The position numbers were made by a program, and so were the translations under genes. From NCBI GenBank assembly GCA_947258375.1, contig CAMYIJ010000058.1, positions 1 to 40,832 on the forward strand: a stretch of 40,832 nt of DNA, written 5' to 3'. Numbering within the stretch: position 1 is the stretch's first letter; every line of letters begins with the position of its first letter. Of this stretch, positions 16,822 to 25,503 are shown piece after piece. The notes under the pieces were generated by a model, which had not been told where the DNA came from, ran no database searches, and saw only the letters and a program-made list of their open reading frames with translations. The stretch comes from an uncultured Acidimicrobiaceae bacterium. Lineage in GTDB: Bacteria > Actinomycetota > Acidimicrobiia > Spongiisociales > UBA5794.

Positions 16822-16928
16822 GTCAGAAAGTACGAGCAGATTGCCCCGTGTTGCTCCAGGGCCAAGGGTAGTTCGTCACGGCGCCTGACGGATGTCGCGA
16901 TGCTCGACGGCCCCCAGGCCGATTTCTC

Positions 16929-16956
16929 TTGCTTGCACGCTGGGGCCGTGTTACTT
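16929..16956 (+). promoter_or_regulatory. candidate promoter of the sigma factor gene
   Basis: TTGCTT (16929-16934) and TTACTT (16951-16956) are spaced by 16 bases, about 50 bases upstream of the sigma factor start. The match to a housekeeping promoter is moderate. Confidence 0.35.
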
Positions 16957-16981
16957 TCGAAGGGCTCTCCCAGTTTTGGGG

Positions 16982-16995
16982 GGTCGGTAACGACC
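16982..16995 (+). promoter_or_regulatory. 5'-UTR hairpin with GTAA loop before the sigma factor gene
   Basis: GGTCG-GTAA-CGACC forms a 5-bp stem with a GNRA-class tetraloop. It ends just before the AAAGGGGAG ribosome site of the sigma factor gene, so it could influence translation or mRNA stability. Confidence 0.4.
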
Positions 16996-17007
16996 AAAGG
17001 GGAGCCC

Positions 17008-17940
<933 letters not shown>

Positions 17941-17952
<12 letters not shown>

Positions 17953-18014
17953 ACGCCTGCATCACGGGGCAACTACGCTGCTCCGCTAGACGCCTGCATC
18001 ACGGGGCAACTACG
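17941..18014 (+). repeat. perfect 37-bp tandem duplication across the sigma factor stop codon
   Basis: The 37-base unit at 17941-17977 is repeated exactly at 17978-18014. The unit contains the last three sense codons and stop of the sigma factor, so a copy of the gene end lies downstream of the true end. Exact identity implies a very recent event, or an assembly artefact. Confidence 0.95.
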
Positions 18015-18092
18015 CCTGAGGCGGCCAGCGTGACACCTGGAGCTAACCTCTGGCCTGCGCCGCCGGTTCGCGTTCGGAACGGCGCCACGTCC

Positions 18093-19502
18093 ATGGATCG
18101 AGATCCCGTGCCTGAAAGCAGAGAAGATTCGCCCCGGCTACCCGTTATCGCGGTCGTTCTGGCCGCCGGCAGCGGCGTGCGGCTGCGCAGCACCACCCCG
18201 AAGCAGCTGATGAAACTGGCCGGCAAGCCCGTCCTGGCGCACACCGTGCGCGCCTTCGAAGACACCCCCGACGTCGACGAGATCATCGTGGTGACGCGGG
18301 ACGACCTGGTCGAGACCAGCCGCGACATCATTGCCCGCGAAGGGGCCGCCAAGGTGAGCCGGGTTCTCATCGGTGGTGAGTCGCGCAACGACTCGACCCG
18401 GACTGCCCTCAATGCACTGACGGACTTCGACGAGGCCAAGGTGTTGATCCACGATGCTGTCCGCCCATTCATCGACCGGGCAACCATCGAGGAGACAATC
18501 GCCTGCCTCGACGAGGTAGATGCCGTTGACGTTGCCATCGTGCCGGCAGACACGATCATCGAGGTGGAGAACGACCACATTACGGCCATACCGCAACGCA
18601 GTCGGCTGCGCCGCGGGCAGACTCCGCAGGCGTTCAAGCTTTCAATCCTGCGGGATGCATACGGGCAGGCCGAGCGGGACCCGGAGTTCTCGGCAACCGA
18701 CGACTGCGGCGTGGTCCACCGCTACCGGCCGGACGTGGAGATCAGAGTCGTCGCCGGCTCGCCGACCAACTTGAAGCTGACCCACCCCATCGACATCTAC
18801 GTCGCCGACAAGCTCTTCCAAGTGCAGACGCTGGAAACCGAACCCGTCGAGACGGCCGAACTGAAGCGCCACCTCGACGGGCGCCACATCGTGGTGATCG
18901 GAGGCAGTTCCGGGATAGGCGCCGAAATCGGAGCGCTGGCCGAGGAAATGGGGGCCAAGGTCCACCCTCTCAGCCGCAGCACCACCGAGACATTCATCGA
19001 GGACCCCCGGAGTGTTGGCGCCGCGATCGATGCCATCGCCGCCACAACCGGAGCCATCCATCATGTCGTCAACAGCGCCGGCATCTTGCGCATCAAGCCA
19101 CTCGTGCTTCAGAGCGACGATGAGATCCGCGAACTCATGGACATCAACTACCTCGGCCCGATCAATGTCGCCCGCGCCGCCTTCCCCCATCTCGAAGCGT
19201 CGCGCGGCCAACTGCTGTTCTTCACGTCGAGTTCCTTCACCCGGGGAAGGAGCCACTACGCGCTCTACACCTCCTCCAAGGCAGCCGTAGTGAACCTCAC
19301 GCAGGCGTTGGCCGAGGAGTGGGCAGACGTCGGCGTCCGGGTCAACTGCCTCAACCCGGAACGGACTCTCACGCCGATGCGGGTCCAGGCCTTTGGCAGT
19401 GAAGACCCCGAATCGCTCCTCGGGGCCGACAAGGTGGCTCGCAAGGCACTCGAGACTCTGGTGAGCACCGCCACCGGACAAGTGATCGACGTCCGCCGCT
19501 GA
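18093..19502 (+). CDS. bifunctional IspD-like cytidylyltransferase / SDR reductase
   Basis: This protein of about 469 residues has two domains. The N-terminal half (about 15-235) is an IspD/TarI-type cytidylyltransferase with VVLAAGSGVRLRSTTPKQLMKLAGKPVL, IHDAVRPFID and TPQAFKLSILRDAY. The C-terminal half (about 250-469) is a short-chain dehydrogenase with GGSSGIG, NSAGI and the catalytic YTSSK. This arrangement matches TarI-TarJ-like enzymes that reduce ribulose-5-phosphate and activate the product as CDP-ribitol. The role fits because the next two genes encode a CDP-glycerol/ribitol transferase-like protein and a CDP-alcohol phosphotransferase. The start is uncertain: ATG 18093 is chosen, but GTG 18030 and GTG 18108 are possible. 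It ends 2 bases before the next gene. Confidence 0.87.
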   Translation: MDRDPVPESREDSPRLPVIAVVLAAGSGVRLRSTTPKQLMKLAGKPVLAHTVRAFEDTPDVDEIIVVTRDDLVETSRDIIAREGAAKVSRVLIGGESRNDSTRTALNALTDFDEAKVLIHDAVRPFIDRATIEETIACLDEVDAVDVAIVPADTIIEVENDHITAIPQRSRLRRGQTPQAFKLSILRDAYGQAERDPEFSATDDCGVVHRYRPDVEIRVVAGSPTNLKLTHPIDIYVADKLFQVQTLETEPVETAELKRHLDGRHIVVIGGSSGIGAEIGALAEEMGAKVHPLSRSTTETFIEDPRSVGAAIDAIAATTGAIHHVVNSAGILRIKPLVLQSDDEIRELMDINYLGPINVARAAFPHLEASRGQLLFFTSSSFTRGRSHYALYTSSKAAVVNLTQALAEEWADVGVRVNCLNPERTLTPMRVQAFGSEDPESLLGADKVARKALETLVSTATGQVIDVRR

Positions 19503-19504
19503 TC

Positions 19505-21256
19505 ATGACGGTTGCGACCAACCCGGCACAGGATCGGCCGCGACCGGGCCCCGTCCGCCTTTTAGCCGGGGCCGTTGTCGCCGGCTTGAGCGTTGTGGCC
19601 CTCTTCGGCGTCTTCCTTGCCGTCGATTGGCGCAACGGGGCGGCGGCGTTCCTGCTACTGCCGCCACTGGGCGAGCTGGCGATGCGCCGCAGCCGGATCG
19701 GCCGATACCTGGCACGGCACACCGGGCTCGAGGCTTCGAATTACACGCTGACCGCGCTGTGGGCCGGCGGGCTGGCTGCAGTATTCGCCGGTAGCCAGGC
19801 TCCAGGGCCGGTGTGGATCGCTGCGGCTATCGGCGCAATGACGGCGTCGGCGGCGGCGGTCGAACGTATCGTCTGGGCTCGCTTCCCGGCCCAACTCGAT
19901 GCAAGGCGCCTGCCGGCGGTCGATCGCACGCGGCGCGAGTTTCGCTGGTTCGACCGCTCGAGCACGGCCTACCTGAAGCTGGAGCAGGCACTGGCCGTCC
20001 TAGTGATCGTCACACAACTGCTCGCCACGACCCTTCTGATCGGTGATCCGACAACGGGCGTCGCCGTTGGAGTTGCGGCAGTGTCTCTCGGGTTCCTGGC
20101 ACTGCGAGTCGGGAGTGCCGCCGCCGCCGCACTGCGCCGGGCCCGCCACGGCGACCGGGCGTTGAGGGCGGTCATCGGTGACGACGTCGCCGCCACGGAA
20201 CCGGAGATCCTCGTCCACTTCAGCGGCTCGATTCATACTGCCTACCAACTCGAACAGTGGATGCCGTACATCCTCTCGAGTGGCCGTTCCACCCTGTTGG
20301 TCCTGCGCGAGCAAGCCACATTCGACGCTGTGGCCGGCCGCTGGCAGCTCCCGGTGGTATTCGTCGGCGAGTTCCCCGACCTCGACCTGGTCGTCCCACC
20401 GAGCGCCGAGCTGGCTCTGTACGTCAACACAGGCACAAAGAACAACCAGCTCATCAGGTTCAGCGACTTGCTCCACGTCCAGCTCCACCATGGGGAAAGC
20501 GACAAACCACCGTCATCGGGGAAGACCCTGCGTCTCTACGACCACCACATAGTCGCCGGCGAAGCGGCAGTCGATCGTCTGGTCGCCGGCGGGCTCGTGT
20601 TGAGCACCGCCCGGGTATCGATGGTCGGCCGTCCGGTCACGGACGGGTTGCCGGCCGGTCGACCGGACAACGACAAACCCACTGTGCTGTACGCCCCTAC
20701 CTGGGAGGGCTACCACATCGACTCGGCGCTCTCGTCCGTCGGCTCGATGGGCCCGGCCATCGTCAAGAGTACGCCGGCCGACGTCGAACTCGTGGTCCGG
20801 CTCCACCCGCTCACGGGCACCGTCGACAGACGCCTGCGGCCCGTCATACAAGCCCTGCGCCGCGCCGTCGCCGACCGCGGATCGGCGGGGGTCTTCGTGG
20901 ACGTGGCCACCGGTCCGGACCTCATCGAATGTATGGAGCAGGCCGATCTCCTCATCTGTGACGTCTCCAGCGTGCTCGTGGACTTCCTGGCGGCCGATCG
21001 GCCGATCGTGGTGTGCGACGTTGGCGGGCTGGGACCCACCGAACTGCGCCGCCGCTACCCATCGACTATCGGTGCGGCGGTTCTCTCGTCGGAGCTCGAG
21101 GACTTCGCGGAGGTAGTCCGCACCGCCCTCGCGGAAGATCCGGAGCGCGACAGGCGTCATCGCAGCCGAGATCGGCTGCTGGCAACCGTCGGTGACGCCG
21201 AACAAGCCTTCCATGACGCGATCGGCGAGCTGCTCAGACCGGGAGCCGGTCGATAG
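19505..21256 (+). CDS. CDP-glycerol glycerophosphotransferase-like protein with N-terminal membrane domain
   Basis: This 583-residue protein begins with about six hydrophobic segments (roughly residues 18-215). It continues as a GT-B transferase of the TagF/TarL type: HFSGSIHTAYQLEQWMPYI, VLYAPTWEGYH, the RLHP motif (VVRLHPLTG) and the diagnostic DLLICDVSSVLVDFLAADRPIV. Members polymerise or transfer glycerol- or ribitol-phosphate from CDP-linked donors onto a lipid or sugar acceptor. The unusual membrane domain would anchor the active site to the inner face of the membrane, unlike soluble peripheral TagF. It starts 2 bases after the IspD-SDR stop, so they are cotranscribed. Its substrate is inferred from that neighbour. 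Confidence 0.87.
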   Translation: MTVATNPAQDRPRPGPVRLLAGAVVAGLSVVALFGVFLAVDWRNGAAAFLLLPPLGELAMRRSRIGRYLARHTGLEASNYTLTALWAGGLAAVFAGSQAPGPVWIAAAIGAMTASAAAVERIVWARFPAQLDARRLPAVDRTRREFRWFDRSSTAYLKLEQALAVLVIVTQLLATTLLIGDPTTGVAVGVAAVSLGFLALRVGSAAAAALRRARHGDRALRAVIGDDVAATEPEILVHFSGSIHTAYQLEQWMPYILSSGRSTLLVLREQATFDAVAGRWQLPVVFVGEFPDLDLVVPPSAELALYVNTGTKNNQLIRFSDLLHVQLHHGESDKPPSSGKTLRLYDHHIVAGEAAVDRLVAGGLVLSTARVSMVGRPVTDGLPAGRPDNDKPTVLYAPTWEGYHIDSALSSVGSMGPAIVKSTPADVELVVRLHPLTGTVDRRLRPVIQALRRAVADRGSAGVFVDVATGPDLIECMEQADLLICDVSSVLVDFLAADRPIVVCDVGGLGPTELRRRYPSTIGAAVLSSELEDFAEVVRTALAEDPERDRRHRSRDRLLATVGDAEQAFHDAIGELLRPGAGR

Positions 21257-21280
21257 CAGCGGGCCGCGCCGGCCACGCTC

Positions 21281-21286
21281 TATCAT
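21281..21286 (+). promoter_or_regulatory. leaderless -10 box for the CDP-alcohol phosphotransferase
   Basis: TATCAT lies 7 bases before the GTG start and no ribosome site is visible, so transcription probably begins at the start codon. Confidence 0.5.
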
Positions 21287-21293
21287 TTCGCCC

Positions 21294-22067
21294 GTGGCCG
21301 GTGACCCCCTCCCGTCGATCGCAGAGCTGCGGGCGCTTGCCCAGCCGCCCTCAGTCCTGCAGCGCCGTAGCGCCGAGCACTGGACCGGCCGCCTCTACAT
21401 GCGCCGCATCTCCATCTATGGAACCCGCCTGGCGCTGCGCCTCGGTCTCAGCGCCAACTTCGTAACCGGGCTCATGATCGCGGCCGGTCTGGCCGCGGTC
21501 GGCGTTTTCGCAGTGCCGGGGCTGTGGGGAGCGATTGCCGGTGTTCTTCTCATTCAGCTGTACCTGGGCCTCGACTGTGTCGACGGCGAGGTGGCCCGGG
21601 TCCGCGGCACTGAAGGCGCTCGGGGAATCTATCTCGACCGGCTCGGCCATTACCTCGTGGAGGGTGGGATGCTCGTGGCTCTCGGAATGCGAGCTGCCGA
21701 CGGGGCGCTGGAGCCGGTGATCATCGGGCTGCTGGGCGCCATCGGGGTCATGCTGCAAAAGGTGGAGACCGACCTGGTGGCGGTCGCTCGACTTGGGCAC
21801 GGTCTCGGCCCGGTGGCCGACGAGGCGTCCCGGATGAAGGCTCCGGCCCTGGCCAGAGGCCGCCAGATAGCCCGGATCATCCCTCTCCACATGGCCACCC
21901 ATGCCGCCGAGGCATCACTGCTGATCCTCGGCGCCGCGATCGCCGATGAAATCCGCGGCGACCTGGTCGTGACCCGCATCCTGCTCGTGGGCTTGGCCGT
22001 GATCGCCGTCGGCATGGTGGCGCTGTCGCTGGTGGCGATCCTCAACAGCCGCCGGCTGGATCCGTAG
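21294..22067 (+). CDS. CDP-alcohol phosphotransferase family membrane protein with altered motif
   Basis: This 257-residue membrane protein has about six helices and the CDP-alcohol phosphotransferase motif in DCVDGEVARVRGTEGARG-IYLDRLGH. The first three acidic residues are in place (DxxDG, AR, then GxxxD), but the fourth, normally the catalytic Asp (DxxxD), is replaced by His in DRLGH, with HYLVEG following. Typical members join a CDP-alcohol to a second alcohol to form phosphatidyl- or sugar-phosphate products. In this cluster it may make or modify a polyol-phosphate lipid. The start is GTG 21294, preceded by a TATCAT box and no ribosome site. The changed catalytic residue raises the question of whether it is active as usual. 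Confidence 0.8.
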   Translation: MAGDPLPSIAELRALAQPPSVLQRRSAEHWTGRLYMRRISIYGTRLALRLGLSANFVTGLMIAAGLAAVGVFAVPGLWGAIAGVLLIQLYLGLDCVDGEVARVRGTEGARGIYLDRLGHYLVEGGMLVALGMRAADGALEPVIIGLLGAIGVMLQKVETDLVAVARLGHGLGPVADEASRMKAPALARGRQIARIIPLHMATHAAEASLLILGAAIADEIRGDLVVTRILLVGLAVIAVGMVALSLVAILNSRRLDP

Positions 22068-22082
22068 GCTCCCGGAAGCGCC

Positions 22083-22583
22083 CTAGCCCGGGTAGTTGTA
22101 CGCGTCTAATGCCGTGATCCCCTGTAGAAGTAGCACTGCCAGCGCGGCCGGAACAAACACGACGTAGATCCATCGCGCATCTAGCGAAGCCTCGCCCCGG
22201 CGGATCTGGCCGATGCCGGCCAGAAAACCGGCGACCGTGAGGCAATACGTGAGCAGCAACCATTGGATCGCGCTCTGGATCCATTCAGTACGGGGAGGAA
22301 TGGCGTCTGGCGTTCCGTAACCCCACGAAACCCCAATCCAGAGGAGCGGTCCGAGGGCCAGCGCACACAGGCCCACAACGGCTAGTACGAGCCATCCCTC
22401 TCGAACCAGTGGGAGCAAAGACACCGTCGTGAGCACGATTCCAAAGAACACGGGTTGAAGAAGACTCGTCTGGAAGCTTGGGCCCAGAACCAGACTCAGG
22501 AAGCAAGTCGCTGCCACCACGACCAGAGTAAGACCTCGAAACGGGTGCGGGATCATGTCCGCAATCGCCCTCAGCCTCTGCAA
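22083..22583 (-). CDS. hypothetical four-helix membrane protein
   Basis: This 166-residue protein has four to five hydrophobic helices (about 17-35, 42-60, 65-85, 105-125 and 140-158). I recognise no family. The TTG at 22583 is preceded by an AAGGA site, so it is chosen over an internal ATG at 22556. It lies 25 bases after the nucS stop and may be cotranscribed, although a TATCCG hexamer upstream could be its own promoter. A role cannot be predicted. The gene end converges with the CDP-alcohol phosphotransferase gene. Confidence 0.65.
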   Translation of the reverse strand: MQRLRAIADMIPHPFRGLTLVVVAATCFLSLVLGPSFQTSLLQPVFFGIVLTTVSLLPLVREGWLVLAVVGLCALALGPLLWIGVSWGYGTPDAIPPRTEWIQSAIQWLLLTYCLTVAGFLAGIGQIRRGEASLDARWIYVVFVPAALAVLLLQGITALDAYNYPG

Positions 22584-22608
22584 ATGGAGTCCTTCCGAAA
22601 CGGATAGG

Positions 22609-23268
22609 TCAGAACAAGGTCAAGCGCGTCGACTCGATGCCGCGGAGCCTGTCGTAGTCGACCTCGATCCAGCCGATGCCGCGGTCCTCGGCAAGAGTGC
22701 GGGCCTGTGGCTTGACTTGCTGGGCAGCAAAGATGCCGCGGACTTCACCGAGCCGGGCGTCGCGGCTGAGGAACTCGAGATAGCGAGTGAGTTGCTCGAC
22801 ACCGTCTATCTCACCGCGGCGTTTGATCTCGACCGCCACGGTCGCCCCATCAATACCGCGGCACAACAGGTCGACCGGACCGACCGGCGTGGGGTACTCC
22901 CGACGGATCAGCTCGAGCCCCTCCTCGATCTCGCCCGGTGAGTCTGCCAACAGCTTCTGAAGGTCGGCCTCGACACCGTCCTTCTGAAGGCCCGGATCGT
23001 CGCCCATCTCCATAGCCGTCTCGAAGTGGATCTCGTTGAAGGTGATGGTCAGCCGCTCCCCTTTCGGGTTGATGACGATCCAGCGGCCCTCCTCCTCGAT
23101 GAAGTCGTTGGGAGCGTTCATCCAGTTCAGGGGCTTGTAGGCACCGCCGTCGGCATGGACTGCCACACAGCCGTCCGCCTTGACCATCACCAGGCGCGTG
23201 GCCGGAGGCAAGAAGGCGTTGAGGCGCCCCTCGTATTGAACGGTGCAGTCGGCGACGACAATTCGCAT
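22609..23268 (-). CDS. nucS: mismatch endonuclease NucS
   Basis: This 219-residue protein is NucS/EndoMS, the mismatch-specific endonuclease of the non-canonical mismatch repair of actinobacteria and archaea. The N-terminal dimerisation barrel ([21 protein letters not shown]) is followed by the RecB-like nuclease domain: [10 protein letters not shown] (Glu), [10 protein letters not shown] (Asp), VAVEIKRRG (Glu-x-Lys) and [20 protein letters not shown]. In family members cleavage is stimulated by the sliding clamp, and the C-terminus (RLTLF) fits a clamp-binding tail. The ATG at 23268 has no ribosome site but a TACCCT box 6 bases upstream, consistent with a leaderless mRNA. Confidence 0.96.
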   Translation of the reverse strand: MRIVVADCTVQYEGRLNAFLPPATRLVMVKADGCVAVHADGGAYKPLNWMNAPNDFIEEEGRWIVINPKGERLTITFNEIHFETAMEMGDDPGLQKDGVEADLQKLLADSPGEIEEGLELIRREYPTPVGPVDLLCRGIDGATVAVEIKRRGEIDGVEQLTRYLEFLSRDARLGEVRGIFAAQQVKPQARTLAEDRGIGWIEVDYDRLRGIESTRLTLF

Positions 23269-23274
23269 GGGCGC

Positions 23275-23280
23275 AGGGTA
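23275..23280 (-). promoter_or_regulatory. leaderless -10 box for nucS
   Basis: On the minus strand TACCCT lies exactly 6 bases before the nucS ATG, with no Shine-Dalgarno sequence between them. Confidence 0.55.
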
Positions 23281-23297
23281 ATGCGGCCCGGGACCAT

Positions 23298-23349
23298 CCG
23301 TTCTTGCGGACATCCGCGCCGATATCGGCGCGGATGTCCGCAGGAACGG
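23298..23349. repeat. 52-base near-perfect palindrome between nucS and a lipoprotein gene
   Basis: The sequence is symmetric around GAT|ATC at 23323/23324. All 26 pairs match except one, which would be a U-G wobble in RNA. The central arms read GACATCCGCGCC and GGCGCGGATGTC. It lies between divergent genes (nucS and the lipoprotein) and is not at the end of either, so it is not a normal terminator. A cruciform, a dimeric operator or a small palindromic mobile unit are possible. Confidence 0.9.
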
Positions 23350-23435
23350 GACTATGGCATGCCCGGTGCCACCCCGCGATACAGCACGCTATCGCCTATC
23401 GTTCTGTCACGGCTTACGCACGGATTGGGGAGACA

Positions 23436-24089
23436 ATGAGCGCGCTACGCACACTCGCCGTTGGGACCGTATTCATCGCTGTGATCGCAGCAGCCTGCGG
23501 AGGGGGCGATTCCGATGCGGAGGAAACTGACGCCACCACCGCGCCTGCCCCGACTACCGCGGCGCCGGCGGCTCCCGAGACCACGGAGGCAGCCGGTTCG
23601 ACCGAGGCACCACAACCGGATGAGCCGGCACCGGACACAACCGAGTCGGGAGCCACCGAGTCTGCGGTCACCGAGTCGGCAGCAAGCGTGACCATCGATG
23701 GCGTCCCGTATGAATTCGCCTCCAATGGGCCGGCGGCAACGTGCAACCCCGATTTCTTCGGTGGCTTCCTTGCCGTCCTCTACACCCCCGACCTCGGGGG
23801 CAACTTCTCGGTGGAGTTGTGGGATGACGGCTCCGGGGACGGCGCGCAGGTACCGGCCGCGAGGATGACGGTCGATGCCGGCGGCGAGATCCTCGACCTC
23901 GAGGCCGATCCGGACATGTCCTGGCCGGCCGCTGAGGCGGGCACGAGCTACGTCGCCGACTTCAGCTACGAAGGAAGCCGAGCCGAGGGCACGATCTACT
24001 TCATCAACAACGAGGTTGCCTTCGACGCCTCTTTGGCTCCGCTCGAAGCCATCGTGGCGGAATTCGAGGTCGTTTGCGCTGACGGCTAG
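23436..24089 (+). CDS. putative lipoprotein with Thr/Ala/Pro-rich linker
   Basis: This 217-residue protein has a lipoprotein signal (TLAVGTVFIAVIAAACGGG, lipobox AAAC). A low-complexity Asp/Glu/Thr/Ala/Pro linker follows (about 28-85, with repeats such as ATESAVTES). A C-terminal globular beta-rich domain begins at about 88 (VTIDGVPYEFASNGPAATCNPDFFGG) and contains two Cys that could form a disulfide. I recognise no family for that domain. The ATG at 23436 has a GGGGAGA ribosome site. It would be anchored on the outer face of the membrane, with the linker crossing the cell wall. The function is unknown. Confidence 0.8.
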   Translation: MSALRTLAVGTVFIAVIAAACGGGDSDAEETDATTAPAPTTAAPAAPETTEAAGSTEAPQPDEPAPDTTESGATESAVTESAASVTIDGVPYEFASNGPAATCNPDFFGGFLAVLYTPDLGGNFSVELWDDGSGDGAQVPAARMTVDAGGEILDLEADPDMSWPAAEAGTSYVADFSYEGSRAEGTIYFINNEVAFDASLAPLEAIVAEFEVVCADG

Positions 24090-24237
24090 ATCCACGACAT
24101 TCGGAAGCTCGTTCAGCGCCTGACTACGACAGTTTGACACGTGCCGGGCTGCTGTCGCCGGGCGCTTTCCGCCGGATTTCGGGGCTTCGTATTCCCCGGA
24201 GACTACGCTACGCAACGCGGTCAGAAGGAGGCTGCAA

Positions 24238-24372
24238 GTGACGGCCTCCGGACCACCGCGTAAGTCGCTACCAGCAAAGGATGGGGAACATGAGGAGGAT
24301 CACGCTCCTGATAGCCGCGCTCGCTTTATTGATTCTTGGCGCAGCTCCTGCAATGGCCGACTATCCGCCTGA
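24238..24372 (+). CDS. possible short upstream ORF overlapping the secreted peptide gene
   Basis: A strong AAGGAGG site at 24224-24230 sits 7 bases before a GTG at 24238. That frame encodes 44 residues (MTASGPPRKSLPAKDGEHEE...) and ends at 24372, well inside the next gene in another frame. It has no recognisable domain. It may be a leader ORF that affects translation of the gene at 24290, or the ribosome site may be fortuitous. Confidence 0.3.
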   Translation: MTASGPPRKSLPAKDGEHEEDHAPDSRARFIDSWRSSCNGRLSA

Positions 24373-24577
24373 GGTGATAGTCGACCCTGGCGAATCAGTA
24401 CAGATCATTGACGGCATCTTCATCTCAGTTGAAACCAACGGCGACGTGTTCGTCACCGATGGCATCTTCGTCAAGAAGTTCTCGACGGGCGGCCAGCCGA
24501 CCCAGATCCAGGTGGGCAATGACAACATCACAACGATCATCATCACGCCCGGCGGATGCGACCTGAAGTGCATCTGA
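24290..24577 (+). CDS. small secreted protein, 95 aa
   Basis: This 95-residue protein has a clear signal peptide (MRRITLLIAALALLILGAAPAMA, cleavage near AMA-DY). The mature part of about 72 residues is beta-rich and contains an internal repeat, IIDGIFISVE and VTDGIFVKKF, followed by a Gly/Thr/Ile-rich stretch and a terminal CDLKCI with two Cys near the end. I recognise no family. The ATG at 24290 is preferred because AAGGA lies 9 bases upstream; an alternative ATG at 24281 adds three residues. It is probably extracellular or wall-associated. Confidence 0.65.
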   Translation: MRRITLLIAALALLILGAAPAMADYPPEVIVDPGESVQIIDGIFISVETNGDVFVTDGIFVKKFSTGGQPTQIQVGNDNITTIIITPGGCDLKCI

Positions 24578-24650
24578 AGGTCACTCGCCGGCAGGTGTGA
24601 GATCGACAGAGACGGCTAGCCCGAACCACGTACTTGCCGTGTTGGGCCGG

Positions 24651-25403
24651 TCAAGCGGAAGTCAGGGCGCCGATTGCGTGCGGCTTCATCGCCAGGCCGG
24701 CCGCGCGGGCCAACGACCAGAAGAGGGCGGTGTCCGCACCAATCACGGGGCATCCAGCGATCTGCTCGAGCTCGGCGATGATGGGTGACGTGCGACAACC
24801 GGCGCCGGTGACCACGATGGCATCCGCAGGACCTGCGCGGGCGCCGATCTCGACGGCCGCACGTATGAGGTCCGATCCCGTCTGCCAGCCGTAATCGTCG
24901 GTGTCGGCTATCTCGTCGACCAGGCCCTGGTCCGCCATCGTTGCGCAGTAGGTGATGTCGAATCCGCACAGAGCGACAAACCGCTGCCAGGCGTCCCGCC
25001 AATCGTTCGGGTAGTAGGTAGGGCACAGCGCAACGCGAGACGCTCCCAGTGCCCGCAACGCGTCCACGATCGAAGTCCCCGCCATGACGCCGGGAACGCC
25101 GGCCGCGTCGCTCATCTCCGCGGCCCGCTCCCGCGCCTCCGCCTCGGTCTCCAGCCCGGACCAACCAAAGGGGGTGCCCTCCATCGCCACCGCGCGGCAG
25201 CCGGCCTCACCAAGCAGGCGCGCCGCAGCCAGTATCTGGGGATGGGCGGCGGAGATGCTGGCCAGGGTGTAGTCGAAACCCGGCAGATCGGGAAAGCACT
25301 GCTGGGCCACGACGGCACCATCGACCACAGCGGGGAACTCCACGATGCTCGGCGAAACCCATCGCGGCGGGGTGACGAAGCCAACCACAGGGATGTCGGC
25401 CAT
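24651..25403 (-). CDS. Asp/Glu racemase-superfamily protein, arylmalonate decarboxylase/maleate isomerase-like
   Basis: This 250-residue protein has the two-lobed fold of the Asp/Glu racemase superfamily, in the branch of maleate isomerase and arylmalonate decarboxylase. The second catalytic Cys is present in VTGAGCRTSPII (Cys203). At the first Cys position the sequence reads AMEGTPFGW, with Gly76 where racemases and isomerases have Cys. Arylmalonate decarboxylase has the same Gly/Cys arrangement, so decarboxylation or a one-Cys chemistry is more likely than racemisation (inference). The substrate is unknown. The ATG at 25403 has a TAACCT box 6 bases upstream and no ribosome site. It stands alone between unrelated genes. 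Confidence 0.8.
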   Translation of the reverse strand: MADIPVVGFVTPPRWVSPSIVEFPAVVDGAVVAQQCFPDLPGFDYTLASISAAHPQILAAARLLGEAGCRAVAMEGTPFGWSGLETEAEARERAAEMSDAAGVPGVMAGTSIVDALRALGASRVALCPTYYPNDWRDAWQRFVALCGFDITYCATMADQGLVDEIADTDDYGWQTGSDLIRAAVEIGARAGPADAIVVTGAGCRTSPIIAELEQIAGCPVIGADTALFWSLARAAGLAMKPHAIGALTSA

Positions 25404-25409
25404 TGGTGC

Positions 25410-25415
25410 AGGTTA
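25410..25415 (-). promoter_or_regulatory. leaderless -10 box for the racemase-superfamily gene
   Basis: Minus-strand TAACCT lies 6 bases before the ATG at 25403, with no ribosome site. Confidence 0.55.
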
Positions 25416-25503
25416 GCGCCGCGGCTCTTGTGTTCTTGCGATCTGCCGGCGCACGCGGGTCGGAAGGTCGCCAACGATGGACCACACGCCGGCGCCGTCT
25501 CGC

